Assembly: GCF_009870125.1 (NCBI RefSeq)
Contig: NC_046679.1
Coordinates: forward strand, 15,810,001 to 15,874,000
Direction of reading: 5' to 3'
DNA from: Drosophila pseudoobscura
Lineage: Eukaryota; Arthropoda; Insecta; Diptera; Drosophilidae
Length of the DNA stretch: 64,000 nucleotides
Shown here: positions 26,212-38,631 of the stretch, piece by piece
Position numbering within the stretch: position 1 is the stretch's first letter
How the letters are laid out: each line of letters opens with the position of its first letter
The notes under the pieces: model-generated
What the model was told of the DNA's origin: nothing
Databases searched by the model: none
What the model saw: only the letters and a program-made list of their open reading frames with translations
Program-made: the position numbers and the translations under genes

Positions 26212-29200
26212 TATCCATTTTCTTGCACTTCAATCAAAATTCCGCTCAATATTTCTGCCATAACTAGAAACAGATCTTTTAATAAATATAAAATTATCTA
26301 ATAATTACTAGAATCCCTTTGCTAGAGTCTGACCATATCAATATCTAAATGGAGACTCTCCAAAGGATCTGAACTTCCTGCGATCTGGGAGTTCATTGAA
26401 CCCTCTGCAAGTCCAGGGATTATTCGCTACATGGAACGGCAAAGTTACTGCAGCTGCTGTTGTTTCATACGAGACTCATATGAAATTGTGTCACGTAGTT
26501 TATTTCGTCAGATGTGCGCCATAGGGGAGGCATTCGGAGAGTTCTGACGCTGCCGTCAAAGTTTGCTGCTACCAACTACAGTCGAAGTTTCTAATTTAAT
26601 TGTAAACTCGAAGTGTGCAGGGCAGAAAATAAATCCCACGTATATGTAATTTGATTTCCCACCTAGACGGTCGGGCGAATAGCTTCCAGTCCAGTGCTTG
26701 ACCTATGACAAACTCAACCTTTGGGATTCGCTGGACCCAGATGATGGAGTCCCTTGACCAGTCAACGGATGACTGACCTGGCCACAAGGATATCGTTGGA
26801 TCGTTGGGTATTTTTAGGTCGTTAGCGATTTTAATGAAATTAAGCTGAGTCAGTGAGCCATGAAACCGGGATCCGACTGGCTCGGTTGCTAGCACATTAG
26901 TTACTATTTTTACCGCTGAATGGCGTTGCACTTAAAAGCGGAATTTAATTATCCCCGTGGATAGTCCAGGCAAAAGGGGTTGTGGCAGGTGCCACATTAC
27001 CGCAAAGACTTAACCCTTCAAGCTGCGGGTTATTTGTCAAGGGCCTACAACACACACACACACACATAATGCCCCACTACTTGACCCCATTCCGGCCGTG
27101 TCGCTCCATTCTCATGTGACTTCCTTTTGGCGGTCTGCAATTTAACCCAATCCCATTGTTGTTTGGGTCGGTCTTAACTGCCAAAAGCGAAAGTTCATAA
27201 TGAATATCGTTTGGCCGGAACTGCGTGGGTGCTCGGCTCGAATGCAACTTTGACGGCGTCCAACACACTTGGAATGGGTCTTGCCGAAATTAGTTGACAA
27301 TGGAGTCTGGATGCTAGTTGGGAGCTGGGAACTGGGGAGTTTGCTGCTGGCAGTTCCCCAACGTAGGAGAACTGAAATTGGAATGTTTTCCTTTAGCCTG
27401 TGACTTTGCCAGCTCCTGTGCTGTATGCCGGACACAGCCTGTGTGCTACGCTGTTTTTGCTATTTCCGTTGTCAGCGCTGGCTCTGGCTTCGGTTGGGGC
27501 TGGGGCTGGGGCTGCCTGAATGTACCCTTCCGCCTAGTCATCGCCCGAGGGCGTTTCAATTGACATTTTAATTGCTACTCGGCAGCGTTGCGTTGCCGTC
27601 ACCCCAGGAGCCTGCAGCTCCTGACACTCCTTCTCTAGCGCCGACTGCTGTTGCTCTTGTGCCTGCTCCTATTCCTACTCCTGTTTCGCTGCCATCTGGC
27701 TGTGGGCTGTTGGCTGTTGGCTGTAGTCTGTCTAAGAACCACTCCAATTGTGCGGGCTGCGGGGTCCCTCAGTGCATAATTTAATGTGGCTTAATGTTGG
27801 TTTATCTGCGCCAATTATTTAGCATCAACAGCCAACGCTCTAAGTCTGGGCCCAGCGAGCGGGTCATTGACTTGACTGATGGCAGAGACAAAAAGGGTAA
27901 TTGCTATGCCAGATAGTTCCGATAGGTGGGTGCGACACCCATTTGGGGATAGGTTGCCGCATGGACCAATTAATTTTCCAGAAACGCAAGTACCGCTCCG
28001 TTAATGACAAGTTCAACTCAAGGCCCAGATCATTGCGCTGCATAATTGCCTCTCGATTATGCCTGACAATGCTCGTGAAAGGCGGGAAAGTGTGCTGTCA
28101 GGTTGTCTGAATGTCACAACTGGGGAAGCTTTAAAAGGTGCCCCCAGCGAAGCCCCTGCTGTGCCCTTAGCCATCTTAGCCAAAGCTTATTCGCGTCTTA
28201 TGCCGCCCAGGCGTTCCACATGGCGTATACGGAATGTCATCAGCGTGCCCCATCAATAGCAAATTAAACACCTGCTGCATTCGATTTTTGTAAACTTTCA
28301 TTCAATTGCCAGTCGAAACTTGAAGAGCCGCTCCAGAAATTGGCCTCCTGCTGGGATTGGTTGGGACGGGAAGAAGCTACTCGTATCATGCATGGCAGAC
28401 ACTTGAAGCGCTGCGAAACTGGAAATCAGAAATCAGACTGACTGTCTCCCTTTTGGGCTATTGCTATTCAAATAGTTCCCTTTCGAATCTGGCCGGGAAT
28501 CCAGGTTGCCAAGGGTCTAACGGAATATGAAATGTGCCGGTTCGTCTGATGGCCGTCGGCGGATGTTGGTGCTGCGATTTCGAGTAAGTAAAATGCGCGT
28601 AAAAACTTTAATTAAAATGGAAACCTTACAATTGCATTGTGGCCACAGGGACAGTAGGCAGTGGGCCGTCTACCGTCAACCGTCTACATTCGCCGTCGCC
28701 GTCGCTATCGCTGGTCCCCAGCCACGTTTTAATTAAATTAAAAAATTCCCAGTTGTCGTTCTGGGCGGTCTCAAGATGCGCCAGACGGCTGGGGCCAACT
28801 TAAAGCCTGCCAAACATTTCAATTGAGTTGGTCAGGAGACGTGGGCCGTAATTAAATCAGCGCAACATGGGTTCCATGAAGCCGAGACCGATACCAAGAC
28901 CGGCCCATTGAGTAGCGATTTCAAAGGAAATCAAATACACAATAATCGTACCCTTTGGGAGAGGGAGAAAGTGAGGCAACAAAAACCAGCTGAAACTGTC
29001 GCTCGAAGACGAAGAACCATGTAATCAAAGACGGGGAAAGACACTAATGAAAATCAATAATTCAAGCAAACAAAGGCCAACTATAGTTGGTCTGTGGAGC
29101 GGGCTTTAAAAGCCACTTTCATGCCGGCTCCGCTCCCAACAATAAGAGCATAAATACGAGCACAGCCAGAGTACGTTGTGGCATGGGGCAATGAGGCACC

Positions 29201-32200
29201 TTGTGTTGCTTAAGCTGTGCGGCTGTCGGCTTTTATTCTTTGTTTTTCTTGTTTTTGCTGCTGGTGTTGTTCTCGTTACTGTTTCTTTGTGGCTGCCCAC
29301 GACAGGGATAGGGGCAGAGACAGGGACAGGGACAGGGATTGAGGCAGCCGATGGGTAAATGGGGCAGAAAGTTGGCCCAGGCAAAGCAGCTGCAATCGAT
29401 GGCGTGTCTATGACAGACAACAAGCGGTTCAAAGGCTATATAGCCAGCATTATAATTGCTCCGCTGCCTCCCAAAGCACTGACTCTTACTTAAAGCCATT
29501 CGAGCAGGAAAAATTCAACTCTGTAGCTGAAACCGAAGCTGAACCTGAAGCTCTATCCAAAACTGGCTCTGATACTGTAATTCGTCTTGTGTATTAAATA
29601 ATTGAGCATATGAAAATGTAGCTGAGTGAATTCCTTGGTGCATTAGCCCGTAACACATACTCGTACGCACCCGCCCACACACACACACCCATTTTTCTGA
29701 CACGGACATGCTCGCATAGCATCGGAATCCGTAGCACACTTTCCAGCATGAAGCAAAACTTTTCAGCATGTTATAAAGTACATTACATTCTGGGGATAAG
29801 CAAAACAAATCTGCCCCGAAAAAGTAGCAAAACCCCCAGCCGGGACCCAACAGTAGCAGTAGAGGAAGAGTGGAAGCAATGCCCAGAGTACTGCATTCTA
29901 ATAGTAAAAACAAGAGAATGTGGAAGAGCAGTGGTAGTCGTATGTCCTGACAGTGCAAATAATTTTCTATTTTTGAGTATTTTCCCGACAGACTGACTCA
30001 TTGTTTCACACCTTGTGGCCTACAAAAAAACAGAACCAAAAAATAATAGCAATAATAAGGAAACCCAGGTTCCCAATGAAGTGCGGCTTGAATGACATGC
30101 AAACTTTTGAGCCATCGCAGCCCGTTTCTTACGCTGGGAACATGCATACCACTTGGAGCTCATGTTAGAGTCTTCTATATATATTCTATATATACATATG
30201 ACGAGTAACCAATAAAATGTCTTTGAATGGAGTAAATTGACTTTGGCATGACAAACAGTTCCTAGAATACAGAGCCTGTATGCAGGGTTCAGGCATGAAA
30301 ATATTTTGTCCGCATGACTCGGCTATCTATTATGAAAAAAAGTTAACAGAAGGATGTATGTGGGGCATGTGTGTCTGTCTTCAAGTTAGTTACTTTGTGG
30401 GGAATTTATGGGCTCATATTAGGTTCCTTTTGACGGTAAAGTTCTTCGAAAGAGTTCGTTAAGCTCCTCACTTCGTGTGCTTCCATTTATTGCATACCTA
30501 ATAAATGATGTGGTTTAATAGACGTTTAAATGTTTATAGAGTATAGAGTATTCGGTTGACAGTTATTCATGAAAAAAGCTTTTGTATTTTCCCTTTCTTT
30601 GCTTTACTTTTTAATGGGCAAATAAAACGCTTCTCAGAGCCATAATATATATTTGCTCTTCCAGAGCTAATGAATTTTTTGACGTTTAAGCGATTCACTC
30701 GGTAATGAAAATGATTCGGCAGTCTTGAGGATATAGGCAATAAATTAGTAATTGATCTGGCCGCATACCATGCCATCCTCCAAGCAGCTTGTTTAAATAG
30801 CCTCGAGTCGAACAAATATTGTATGCAACTATAATTGTTTACTCGAAGTACATTCCGAACAACACCAATCTCATTCGGTACTTGATTTTGATATATATAA
30901 ACTCGTATATGTATCTACAATTTATGTGTGCATACATGTGTCCGTGTTGTATCTGTGATTAATGGTTGGCCATATTTGTACACTGCCCGCAATTTGTGCA
31001 AACGAAATCAAATCTGAGAAGCCTGGCACTAAAACCAAAAAGAACTTTGGGTAATTCACTGGGAAACGAATACGGCAGGAGCAGGGTCCCAGTCCAAGTC
31101 CAACCAGCAGCAGGCAGTCCTCAAATAAAACTCGCTAGGCATACATCTTTACATATATATATTTACTTAATAATGGTGTTTAAGTGGCAAAGTAGGAAAG
31201 TGGGAAAGCCAGGCCGTGGCTCGTGGCTCGCGACTCGTGGCTGGTTGGCTGCATAGTTGCCATTTTATTTATGACACTTGCCGGCAACGCCTACCAGCAA
31301 AAGATAATAACGATGCGATACACATACTCAGACGGCCAGGAAACCCGACATTACTCTCTCTCTCCCTTTCTTTCTCTCGACCAACTAGTCTCCAGGGCAC
31401 AACTCGCCAACAGCCAACACCAAACATCACAGCAACAGCGGCAGTCAAGGGGCATAAAGTGGCGAAACATGGAAGTGAAAGTGAGGGTGTACTCGTAAGT
31501 GGAAATGGAATTGGCCGAGTGGCCAAATAATTATCTCAGTGCACAATCTTGGCAGGAACCAGCAGCCAGGCCAGGCCAGGCCAGACCACGATCTTGGCTC
31601 TAATCAGTGCCAGGCCTCTCCAAGTCAAGTATCTATGTGTCTGTGGACCTCCGCCTTTGTTTTGTATCAGCATAAGAATTATGCTGATTATGAGGCTGCT
31701 CCATCAGGGGCCAAGAGGGCGTTTCGGTGTAAAGACACGCCTTGCTCTGAGGCCAGCACATGTCGCAGCTTTAGTGCTCCTTAGAGATCCATTGCGACTA
31801 CCAGGGAAAGTGTCAAGGTCGCTAGAAAAGCGACCGACTACTCCACTGCTGCCATTAGCAGGCGTAATTTGCTTAATTAACTGATGGAAAGCGTGCTTCA
31901 ATTGCTCGCAGCTGGGTGATTCTTCAGGCAGGCTCCAGGCTCCAAGTTCCTGGCTACTGGCAGCACTTTCCAAATGCACTCGACTGAAGCGCCACTCCAG
32001 GGGAGCGCTAAATTGGCACACACGCTTTAAAAGCAGTTTCAGCACATTGCTCATACGCCACGTCAGCCAAGCGCAAACATACACAAACCGAAAAAGGCTT
32101 AAAGAGCCATCCATATCAATTTCTTTTCAGTTCACATTCACAGATAAAACGATATACAACACCAAAATAGTAGGCGCAATAAATCCTAAACGTAAACTAC

Positions 32201-32833
32201 ATAAATTAGAAATTTTTGTATTTATGTGAACGCTGTTGGGGGATCATTGGAAATGCGAGTCACGTAGCCGACTTTATAACCGCAACTAGGAGAAACCTTT
32301 TGCTGATTAGGACGTGACCAGACGGGATATATAAGTCTTTGAAAGTGTGTGTATGTGTGTGTTGTTTCTGCTCATAAAATTATTTTAAATTATTTTTGAT
32401 AATTGAATGAAGCACAGGAAAAGGGAAAATGATTTAATGCTGGGTCTTATGGATTCTCTTTCCGGTTTATCCGCGCATGCGCCAAAACCACATCTCTCTG
32501 AGAGCTGGGACCACTGACAGAGCACGGAGGAGCTAGCGGAGATACCGCATCGGGCACGTGCACTTTGTTTACACAAAGTAATGAAATTTCAAGAACAAGC
32601 AGCTACGAAATTGGCATGTTTGCTATGTCGACTATGCCGACTATGTGTGGCTATGTGTACGACCTGCGACCTAGGGAGTGCCGGGGCCACAACCGAAATT
32701 GCGCATAAATGCGGCTAATTGCATTAGGCAACAATGTAGCCAATAAGCATTTGACAGACATCAAAGCATCTGCCAAGTTCTATCATTGTAACTTAATGCA
32801 TATTGATGAGCTGCGATAAGCGGGCCAATCTGA
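26212..32833. other. long non-coding stretch with simple repeats
   Basis: No supported gene. A CA run lies at about 27048-27066, a GGGGCT run at 27493-27512, an AGGGAC run at about 29318-29338, CT-rich (GAGA on the minus strand) sequence at about 31355-31380, and a CCAGG run near 31566-31582. The ORFs seen (29515-29958 minus, 31704-32114 minus, 31549-31884 plus) overlap frames on the other strand and have no recognised domain. Confidence 0.45.
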
Positions 32834-33253
32834 ATGCTAAAAGGGATAGTTGCCCCGAAAATGGCCCAGAAATCGCTCTTTTTTATGGCCCGACAGATGA
32901 CCTCGACTTCAGTTCAGCAGTGGTATCTTTATGCATTTCATTCATCTAAATCCCAGCGTCCTTGGCTGTTCAACACAACGGTACCGTACCTCGTGCCATT
33001 TTATGAATATAAGCTGGGAGTTGGTTTGCTTCGTGGCAGCATAAATTATACCGCATACATTTATTTCGGAAGAATTTTCGTACATTTTTTCAGTTCTGTG
33101 AAATGTGCAACCTTGAGTGCAGAAAATGTAAAATACACCATGTCGAAACAAAAAGCATCTGCAGCTTCAACCAGAAGGAAAATGGAAAAAGAGCAAGCTC
33201 AAAGATGCAGCAGCTCAGCTGCAAGGTCACTTTTGCAGAGAACTTTACTTTAA
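32834..33253 (+). other. open reading frame of 139 codons, hypothetical
   Basis: An ATG-started frame of 139 codons runs through moderately AT-rich sequence. The predicted product starts MLKGIVAPKMAQKSLF, has aromatic-rich middle segments, and ends in a basic, Ser/Ala/Gln-rich tail. No family is recognised and no splice sites or promoter were identified. It lies 353 bp upstream of another long ORF on the same strand. It is probably non-coding and is listed because of its length. Confidence 0.13.
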
Positions 33254-33606
33254 GAGAGCTTTAAGTAGTCGAAATGTGCGTGTTAAATTCGAATTAAATA
33301 TAAATTTACGGGAATGAAAAACCTGTCCCAGTCACATGGCCAAAAACTTTCAAGGATGTGTTGTCCTAACAAAATACCAACAAAATACTTGTAATCCCAA
33401 TTTACATAAATATTCATGCTGATGGCGCTTAAATTGCTCGCCTCCCCACACCATTTGTGTTAATGCGTCTTAATCTTTAATGAGCCAAGTTTCACGATTC
33501 GCGCAGTTCGGTTTCTAGCATTTGGTACCCGGGTCTGGGTTCGGTTATGGGTTCAGTCTTTCGCCCGTGTCGGTGACTTGTACGTGTAGCCAGCCAGCAT
33601 GACCCC

Positions 33607-34089
33607 ATGGCAATCACAACGGAAATAGCAGTGACTGCTGCCATTGTAAACTACTTTGGCAAACAACTGAGTGCGAGCAGCCAGATACAGATACAGTCGA
33701 TGAGATCTAATTATAAAGATAAACTGTCATGTTTTCCGCTGGGCCGGGCTATGTGCGTGCAGCATTCAAATATGCCAAGAAATCAAAGATATACAGATGC
33801 TGAGGTGCTTTCAATGTCTGTAGAATTTAGAATCGAAGTAGAAGAAAGTTTGGTTTTGTGGGCCGAAGTTTCATGGTATCTTTTTGATGAAGTGTTTCCA
33901 ATTCTTATACAAATATACGGTGTAGTAACTTCAAGACTCTGGCATATGTTATATGCAGAAAAAGACGCAAAGATATGCACAGCCAGAAGCGAGTTGGAAA
34001 CATTCCATTTTCTTTGCAAAAATCCGATCAAAATATTGTCCTTTGTACAATATACAATAAGGTTTTGCGATGAAATATTGAGAAATTAA
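33607..34089 (+). CDS. hypothetical 160-aa ORF, possible young gene
   Basis: A 160-codon frame starts at ATG (MAITTEIAVTAAIVNYFG) and ends in TAA. The last two thirds is AT-rich, where stop codons should be frequent, so the length is notable. The C-terminal half looks protein-like: an acidic segment (EFRIEVEESLVLWAEVSW), a hydrophobic run (YLFDEVFPILIQIYGVV), and charged segments. I recognise no domain. An 82-codon minus-strand frame overlaps it. Codons mostly end in A or T, unlike the confident genes here, which would fit a recent or fast-evolving gene or simple chance. Confidence 0.25.
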   Translation: MAITTEIAVTAAIVNYFGKQLSASSQIQIQSMRSNYKDKLSCFPLGRAMCVQHSNMPRNQRYTDAEVLSMSVEFRIEVEESLVLWAEVSWYLFDEVFPILIQIYGVVTSRLWHMLYAEKDAKICTARSELETFHFLCKNPIKILSFVQYTIRFCDEILRN

Positions 34090-36746
34090 TTACCTTAAAA
34101 TAGCAGGCGAAATCCCTTCTTCTATTAATAAATTCTTGCATGGGTATGTGGGTTATCTGGGCTTCATAATCCCATGTATTTAAGCTACCTCTGCCTCAAC
34201 CTCTCACTTCATTACACACTTAGCCACGCTGCGTACTTTGCTGCCGGGAAAATCCACACAAAAGATAGCAGAACCAGACCTCAACCCACACAAAGGCAAC
34301 GCCTTCTTCCTAGAGCTACTTCGCGCTACTTCTTTTAATTGCTCAACATTTTTCAGAAACTTTTTATACATAGCCTCCCCCCACATACTCGTGCAAGGAC
34401 TACATAGGAGCAAACGAGTATACATCGAGTGCTTTTAGAGGAATTCGCAGATCGCAGTTTAATCGACTGATTTAGAACTTTATTGCAGTCCGACATCTTC
34501 TACCGTATAGGGGGAAATGGAGCCGGACACGAAGGTATTTAACAGTTCTGCGTGCTCAGTCCAACTCCATTGTGGCTCCAGTGTGCTACTTTATTTGTGT
34601 GTCTCCGCCGGACACCGCACTCCGGACTCTGAAACGACGGCAATATAAATGGACTTCCGTGCATAAAGCGGATAATGCTAGGCTGGGTCGGGTCAGGGGT
34701 CGGAGTCGGCGGGTCTTTGGCAAAATGAGCGCCCCAAGACAAAGCGCCACTTCAAAAGTGTGCTTGAATTTATTGGCCTGCATTTAAATGACCGGCAATT
34801 GCGAATGCCTTATGCTGTCGCGCTGCGGACTCAATTCTGTCATAAATATGGGAGTTATTTCAACACAACCTCCAACGCAAAATGTGGCCAGCAAATGTGC
34901 GGCAACTGGTAGCTGTCGTTGTCCTGCTGCTGTTGCTCCCGCTCGTGCTGGGGCTGTGGCCACATTGTCCTTGACCATCGCATGAATAATTATGCAGGGG
35001 CAGGACTGGACGATGTCCTTGCGACAATGCGTATAATTAAGCAAAACCGCAAAAATCGCACAATTTATGCAGCAGGCGCAGCATATTAATGGCTGCTTAT
35101 TGAGACGGCAGCACGGAATGTAACGAAATTTGCATTAAAACTGATTTATGCATTTGTCGTTGTGGTCGTTATTCCTGCTGATGTTTATGTACTGGTTGTT
35201 GGCCTTGTTTTCAGCATGTTGTTTGCTGCTAATGCCGTGCTCTACTGCTCGTTGATGCTGCCTGATGCTGCCTGATGCTGCGGCGGCACATGAGAAATTT
35301 GCATAAATTTTGCGCAACCAAATGGCAGTTTTATTATGTACTTGAGCCTCGGCATCACATCAAAGCATTGTCATAAAGTTTTCCACTCAACTGACGGAAG
35401 CACTCGCATTTTCAATGGCATAAAGTGGAAATTGTTGAAGTGGTTTAATATGTGGACGTATCTGAGCCTTGAATAAGACAAATGTAATTAACAAACCAAA
35501 GACTTCATCGGAATTATAAAAGACTCTCAGCACAATCAGCCGTTGCACAATTTCGGAATCAGTTGATTGCCTTTATAATAGTTCCATCGAGTTGAATTCA
35601 ATATTCAATTCGCAAGAAATTTTGGGATAGTATGTGCAAAAGAAAGTACTTAGATTAGCCTTGAAATTGACACTTGGATGTACCCTAATATCCACTCTTC
35701 AATTTGATACATTTTGCTCGTCTTCAATTTTTAAATGCCAAGGTCAACTGAAATATTTATTTGCTTTATTGGATACGCTCTTTGTGTTCATTGCTTGGTG
35801 GTTCATTGCTCTCATAATTATTTATTATAATTTACATGGGAGACTCAGATGAGTAAGTCGATTCTGAGAACATTTTGGGTTTCATTAATCTTTAATGCAC
35901 ATTAAATGTAATTAACTTCTGAGCACAAATGGTCACGGCCAAATGGATAAAAGGAGCTTCAGGAGTAAGACCACCCCTGCTTTTATTTTTTTTTTTTTTT
36001 GTTGAGCTTAAACGTGGTTTGGACATTGGAAACCCATTGGCCAGTATCAATATTGCATGGGCAGCTAAACAGTTGAATGGCAGCTCACAATGGCATCGAT
36101 AAAAGACAATGACATCGGGATGAGATGGGGAACTCAAGGAGAAAACTACCCACATCATTCCATAACAAGCTGGCCGTGTTACGCCATTCTCATCTAGGCC
36201 AACACACGGGGCGTATGATTGTTTTTTCATGTAAACGGAACTTGGCTCTCTATATTGTCCGTTGCTCTTTGGCTCACACATCCTCTTTACTCTACGCTCT
36301 CCTGCTTCCCCTAGTCTGCAGCCGAGTCAGTTAATGGCTTTAATGCGATTACACGACAGACATACGACTGCCAGGTGCTGAGTGCTCGCATTATGATTTC
36401 TCGGGTAAAATGCGAGATGCCATAGCCACATCACACAGATTCATTAGGTTTAAAGCACATTAAAACATTCATCTGGGTAATGGCCGCCACCTCATAAAGT
36501 ATTCATTGAATATGGCAGGCCAAATAAAATGGTAAGCTGACTGCTCACTGGGGTAAAATCGAAATGGAACGAAAAATAACGAAACGGAACGAAAAAGTTC
36601 CACCAAAGAAAATGCAAATTGCAAATTCGAAATGTAATTTCATTTACAAACAGGCAAACACACTGAAAATTTGATTCGTATTTGCAAAATACACACACAA
36701 TCACGGCAAAATTACGATCATTAAATTACATGATTAGTTTTCAATT
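34090..36746. other. intergenic stretch downstream of the carrier gene
   Basis: No supported gene. Three copies of a CTGCCTGATG-type unit lie at about 35257-35281 and a long T run at 35983-36000. The last 800 bp lie 3' of the dicarboxylate carrier and would include its 3' UTR. I could not place a clear poly(A) signal there. Confidence 0.5.
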
Positions 36747-37706
36747 TTACTTTGCCGGCGGTGTGGTAGATGGTTTCGGTTCGGGCAGATAGCCAAAATT
36801 AATGCGCAGGAACTCGAGCGTCAAGAAGAGCAGCACCGTGTGCGGCATGAGGCGTGCAAAGGCCGGTGTGTAGCCCTTGAAGAAGGCCATTGGACCCTCC
36901 AGCGTTGTCTTCACAAAGATGTCCGTGAGACCGGAGTACTCCCCGGGCCGGGCGTTCATGCGACGCGTCTTCACCACATCGATGGGCTGGGTGAGAGTGG
37001 TGGCAGCTGCTGCCGATATGAGGGAGGCCGTGATGTACGTGGATGTGCTCTGCGGCATTCCCAGACCCACCAGCACATCCTTGCTCTGTTCATAGAAGGC
37101 GATTTGGCCCACGGTCATGAGCATGCCTCGCAGGGCTGTCATGCTGGCGCCATTGAACATGCTGCGCCATCCCTCCTCCCTAGTGATGCGGATCAGACCG
37201 TCAATGGCCTGTTTGTAGCTGCAATGGCACGGGGTGGGTGTCGGTGTAAGGCCCTTGGGATCGGTAATACACTCTTACTTGCGTCTCTGTTCCGGCGGCA
37301 GCTTCACGTCGTTCTGGAGTCGAACGTTGACCAGATCCGCAGGGGCTCCCACGAAGCCTCCTATACCACCGGCGACGGCTGCCAAGAAAGTCTTTCGCGC
37401 CATCGTGCTCGTGTCCATCATTCCGCTGCCCATTTGGTAGATACCGAAGCGAGCCAGGGTGTAGGTGTACTGTCGCAACAGCGAGGCAGAAATGCCATTG
37501 TAAAGGGCCAGCACGCCCTGCTCGCGTATTATCTTCTTGAAGGTGGACCCCACGGACAGCTTCTCCGCTTGCGTCTGCATCAGAACCTTCATCAGGTCGA
37601 GCGGGTGCGTGACCATGGCGGCCATCGAGCTGGCCACGCCTCCAAAGTACCACCGTGCCACATTACGCTTGTCGTAGGACAACAAAACAGTACGTCTGGC
37701 CGACAT
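36747..37706 (-). CDS. Dic2: mitochondrial dicarboxylate carrier, Dic2-like (SLC25 family)
   Basis: Two exons, 37706-37279 and 37218-36747, are joined across a 60-nt GTAAGA...TTGCAG intron and give 299 aa. The three tandem mitochondrial carrier repeats are visible, with signatures at P35-L-D37-L-M-K40, P122-A-D124-L-V-N127 and P221-I-D223-V-V-K226. The block MTHPLDL-like start, NDVKLPPEQRRNY and the GEYSGL/FFKGY/PAFARLMPHT blocks match the fly dicarboxylate carrier group (Dic1 and paralogues). That group exchanges malate, succinate or phosphate across the inner mitochondrial membrane. The N terminus is about nine residues longer than I recall for Dic1. The Asn at the end of the second signature is also in Dic1, so it is a group feature. 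Assignment to Dic2 instead of another paralogue rests on divergence from Dic1 and on neighbouring MtnB. The melanogaster annotation numbers I recall for MtnB, Dic2 and the MFS gene are close together. Confidence 0.9.
37219..37278 (-). other. Dic2 intron, 60 nt
   Basis: A GTAAGAG donor at 37278 and a CATTGCAG acceptor ending at 37219 give phase 2. Splicing restores the conserved RRNYK block of dicarboxylate carriers. Confidence 0.88.
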
Positions 37707-38200
37707 CGCAAGAGTAATATATGACTATGACTAATCAAATTTCGATTTATCGAGCAACAATAATATACTAACACACTTAAACAATTTTGGTCTTTGAGAA
37801 CAAAAATAAATGCTAAAACACGGGGAAAAAATAAAACTACTGTACGAATTTCAAGTTGGGGTTTAATTGTGGTTCTGTATTTTGTGAGTGTAGCATATTG
37901 GAATGACAGAAAACTGTGCGGCATCCTGCGTTGACGTCAGTTGAGAAACGTGTTCTGTACGGTAATATTAGTTCGAGTAGTAGGTTCTTGCACTTATCAA
38001 TTATGAATTTGGCATGCCGTGTGCGAGGACTTGCGTGACACTGCCACTTAATGCAATACAATTCATGTCGCCGCTCAAAAGAAAGCTATAATTAAATTAG
38101 TTGAGACCCAAGGTGAGCGAGAGTGCCCCCATAGCGGTGGAAAGAAACGGTTTATAGAGTTGATTGTGTTAAGGGAACGTGCCACGGAATCGGCATCGGC

Positions 38201-38631
38201 CTAAATATAATAGAAATTGGGATTGTCCTTGGACAGGTCCTGTTGGACATAGCCCATGTCAGTGGTGACGCAGATATATATTGGCCGAAATTCTCTACTT
38301 ACGCCCATCTGATACAGAACCACGAAGAGAGCGATGGCTCCGACACAGTAGACCCCATTTAGAACTTTCTGCTGGTCCTTCCCAGAGTTGCTTTGGGTAT
38401 ACAAATAGAAGCCAACGATGGCCGCAATCAGGGTCAGATTGAACAGAATCAGTATGAACACGTTCATCACTATGCGGTGGGCGGAGACTCTGGGCGGAGG
38501 TACCTCCTCGTCATCTGAAAAGGAAAAGCTGAAGGAATATACATACATACACCTTTGATGGCATATCCACACTCACCTTGGACAAGTTTGACCCCGGCCT
38601 CGAAAGCTTCCAAATCTTGGACAGACGCCAT
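38201..38631 (-). CDS. small two-span membrane protein, function unknown
   Basis: Three coding exons (38631-38577, 38514-38303, 38239-38201) give 101 aa. Introns are 62 and 63 nt with GTGAGT and GTAAGT donors. The cytosol-like acidic start (MASVQDLEAFEAGVKLVQDD) is followed by a proline-rich stretch, a first hydrophobic helix at about residues 34-57, a short polar loop with Lys and Gln (58-69), a second helix at about 70-88, and a short tail ending DNPNFYYI. No signal peptide is seen. The second intron has no stop and is a multiple of three, so retention gives a 122-aa form with 21 extra residues. I do not recognise the family. The clear splice structure, fly-type codon use and start context make it a convincing gene. 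It lies about 0.5 kb upstream of the Dic2-like gene on the same strand. Confidence 0.8.
38240..38302 (-). other. stop-free 63-nt intron, possible retained intron (exitron)
   Basis: A GTAAGT donor at 38302 and a CAACAG acceptor ending at 38240, with a CTGAC branch-like motif upstream of the acceptor. The length is divisible by three and the reading frame stays open through it. Splicing is favoured by the perfect donor and by the size typical of fly introns. Retention would insert 21 residues just after the second membrane helix. Confidence 0.65.

Noticed and set aside
29515..29958. 147-codon minus ORF with hydrophobic start
   Set aside because: Low-complexity Leu and Gln runs at both ends and no recognised motif.
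36840..37724. 294-codon plus-strand ORF
   Set aside because: It is the antisense shadow of the dicarboxylate carrier exons and the short intron between them. Its product has no carrier features.
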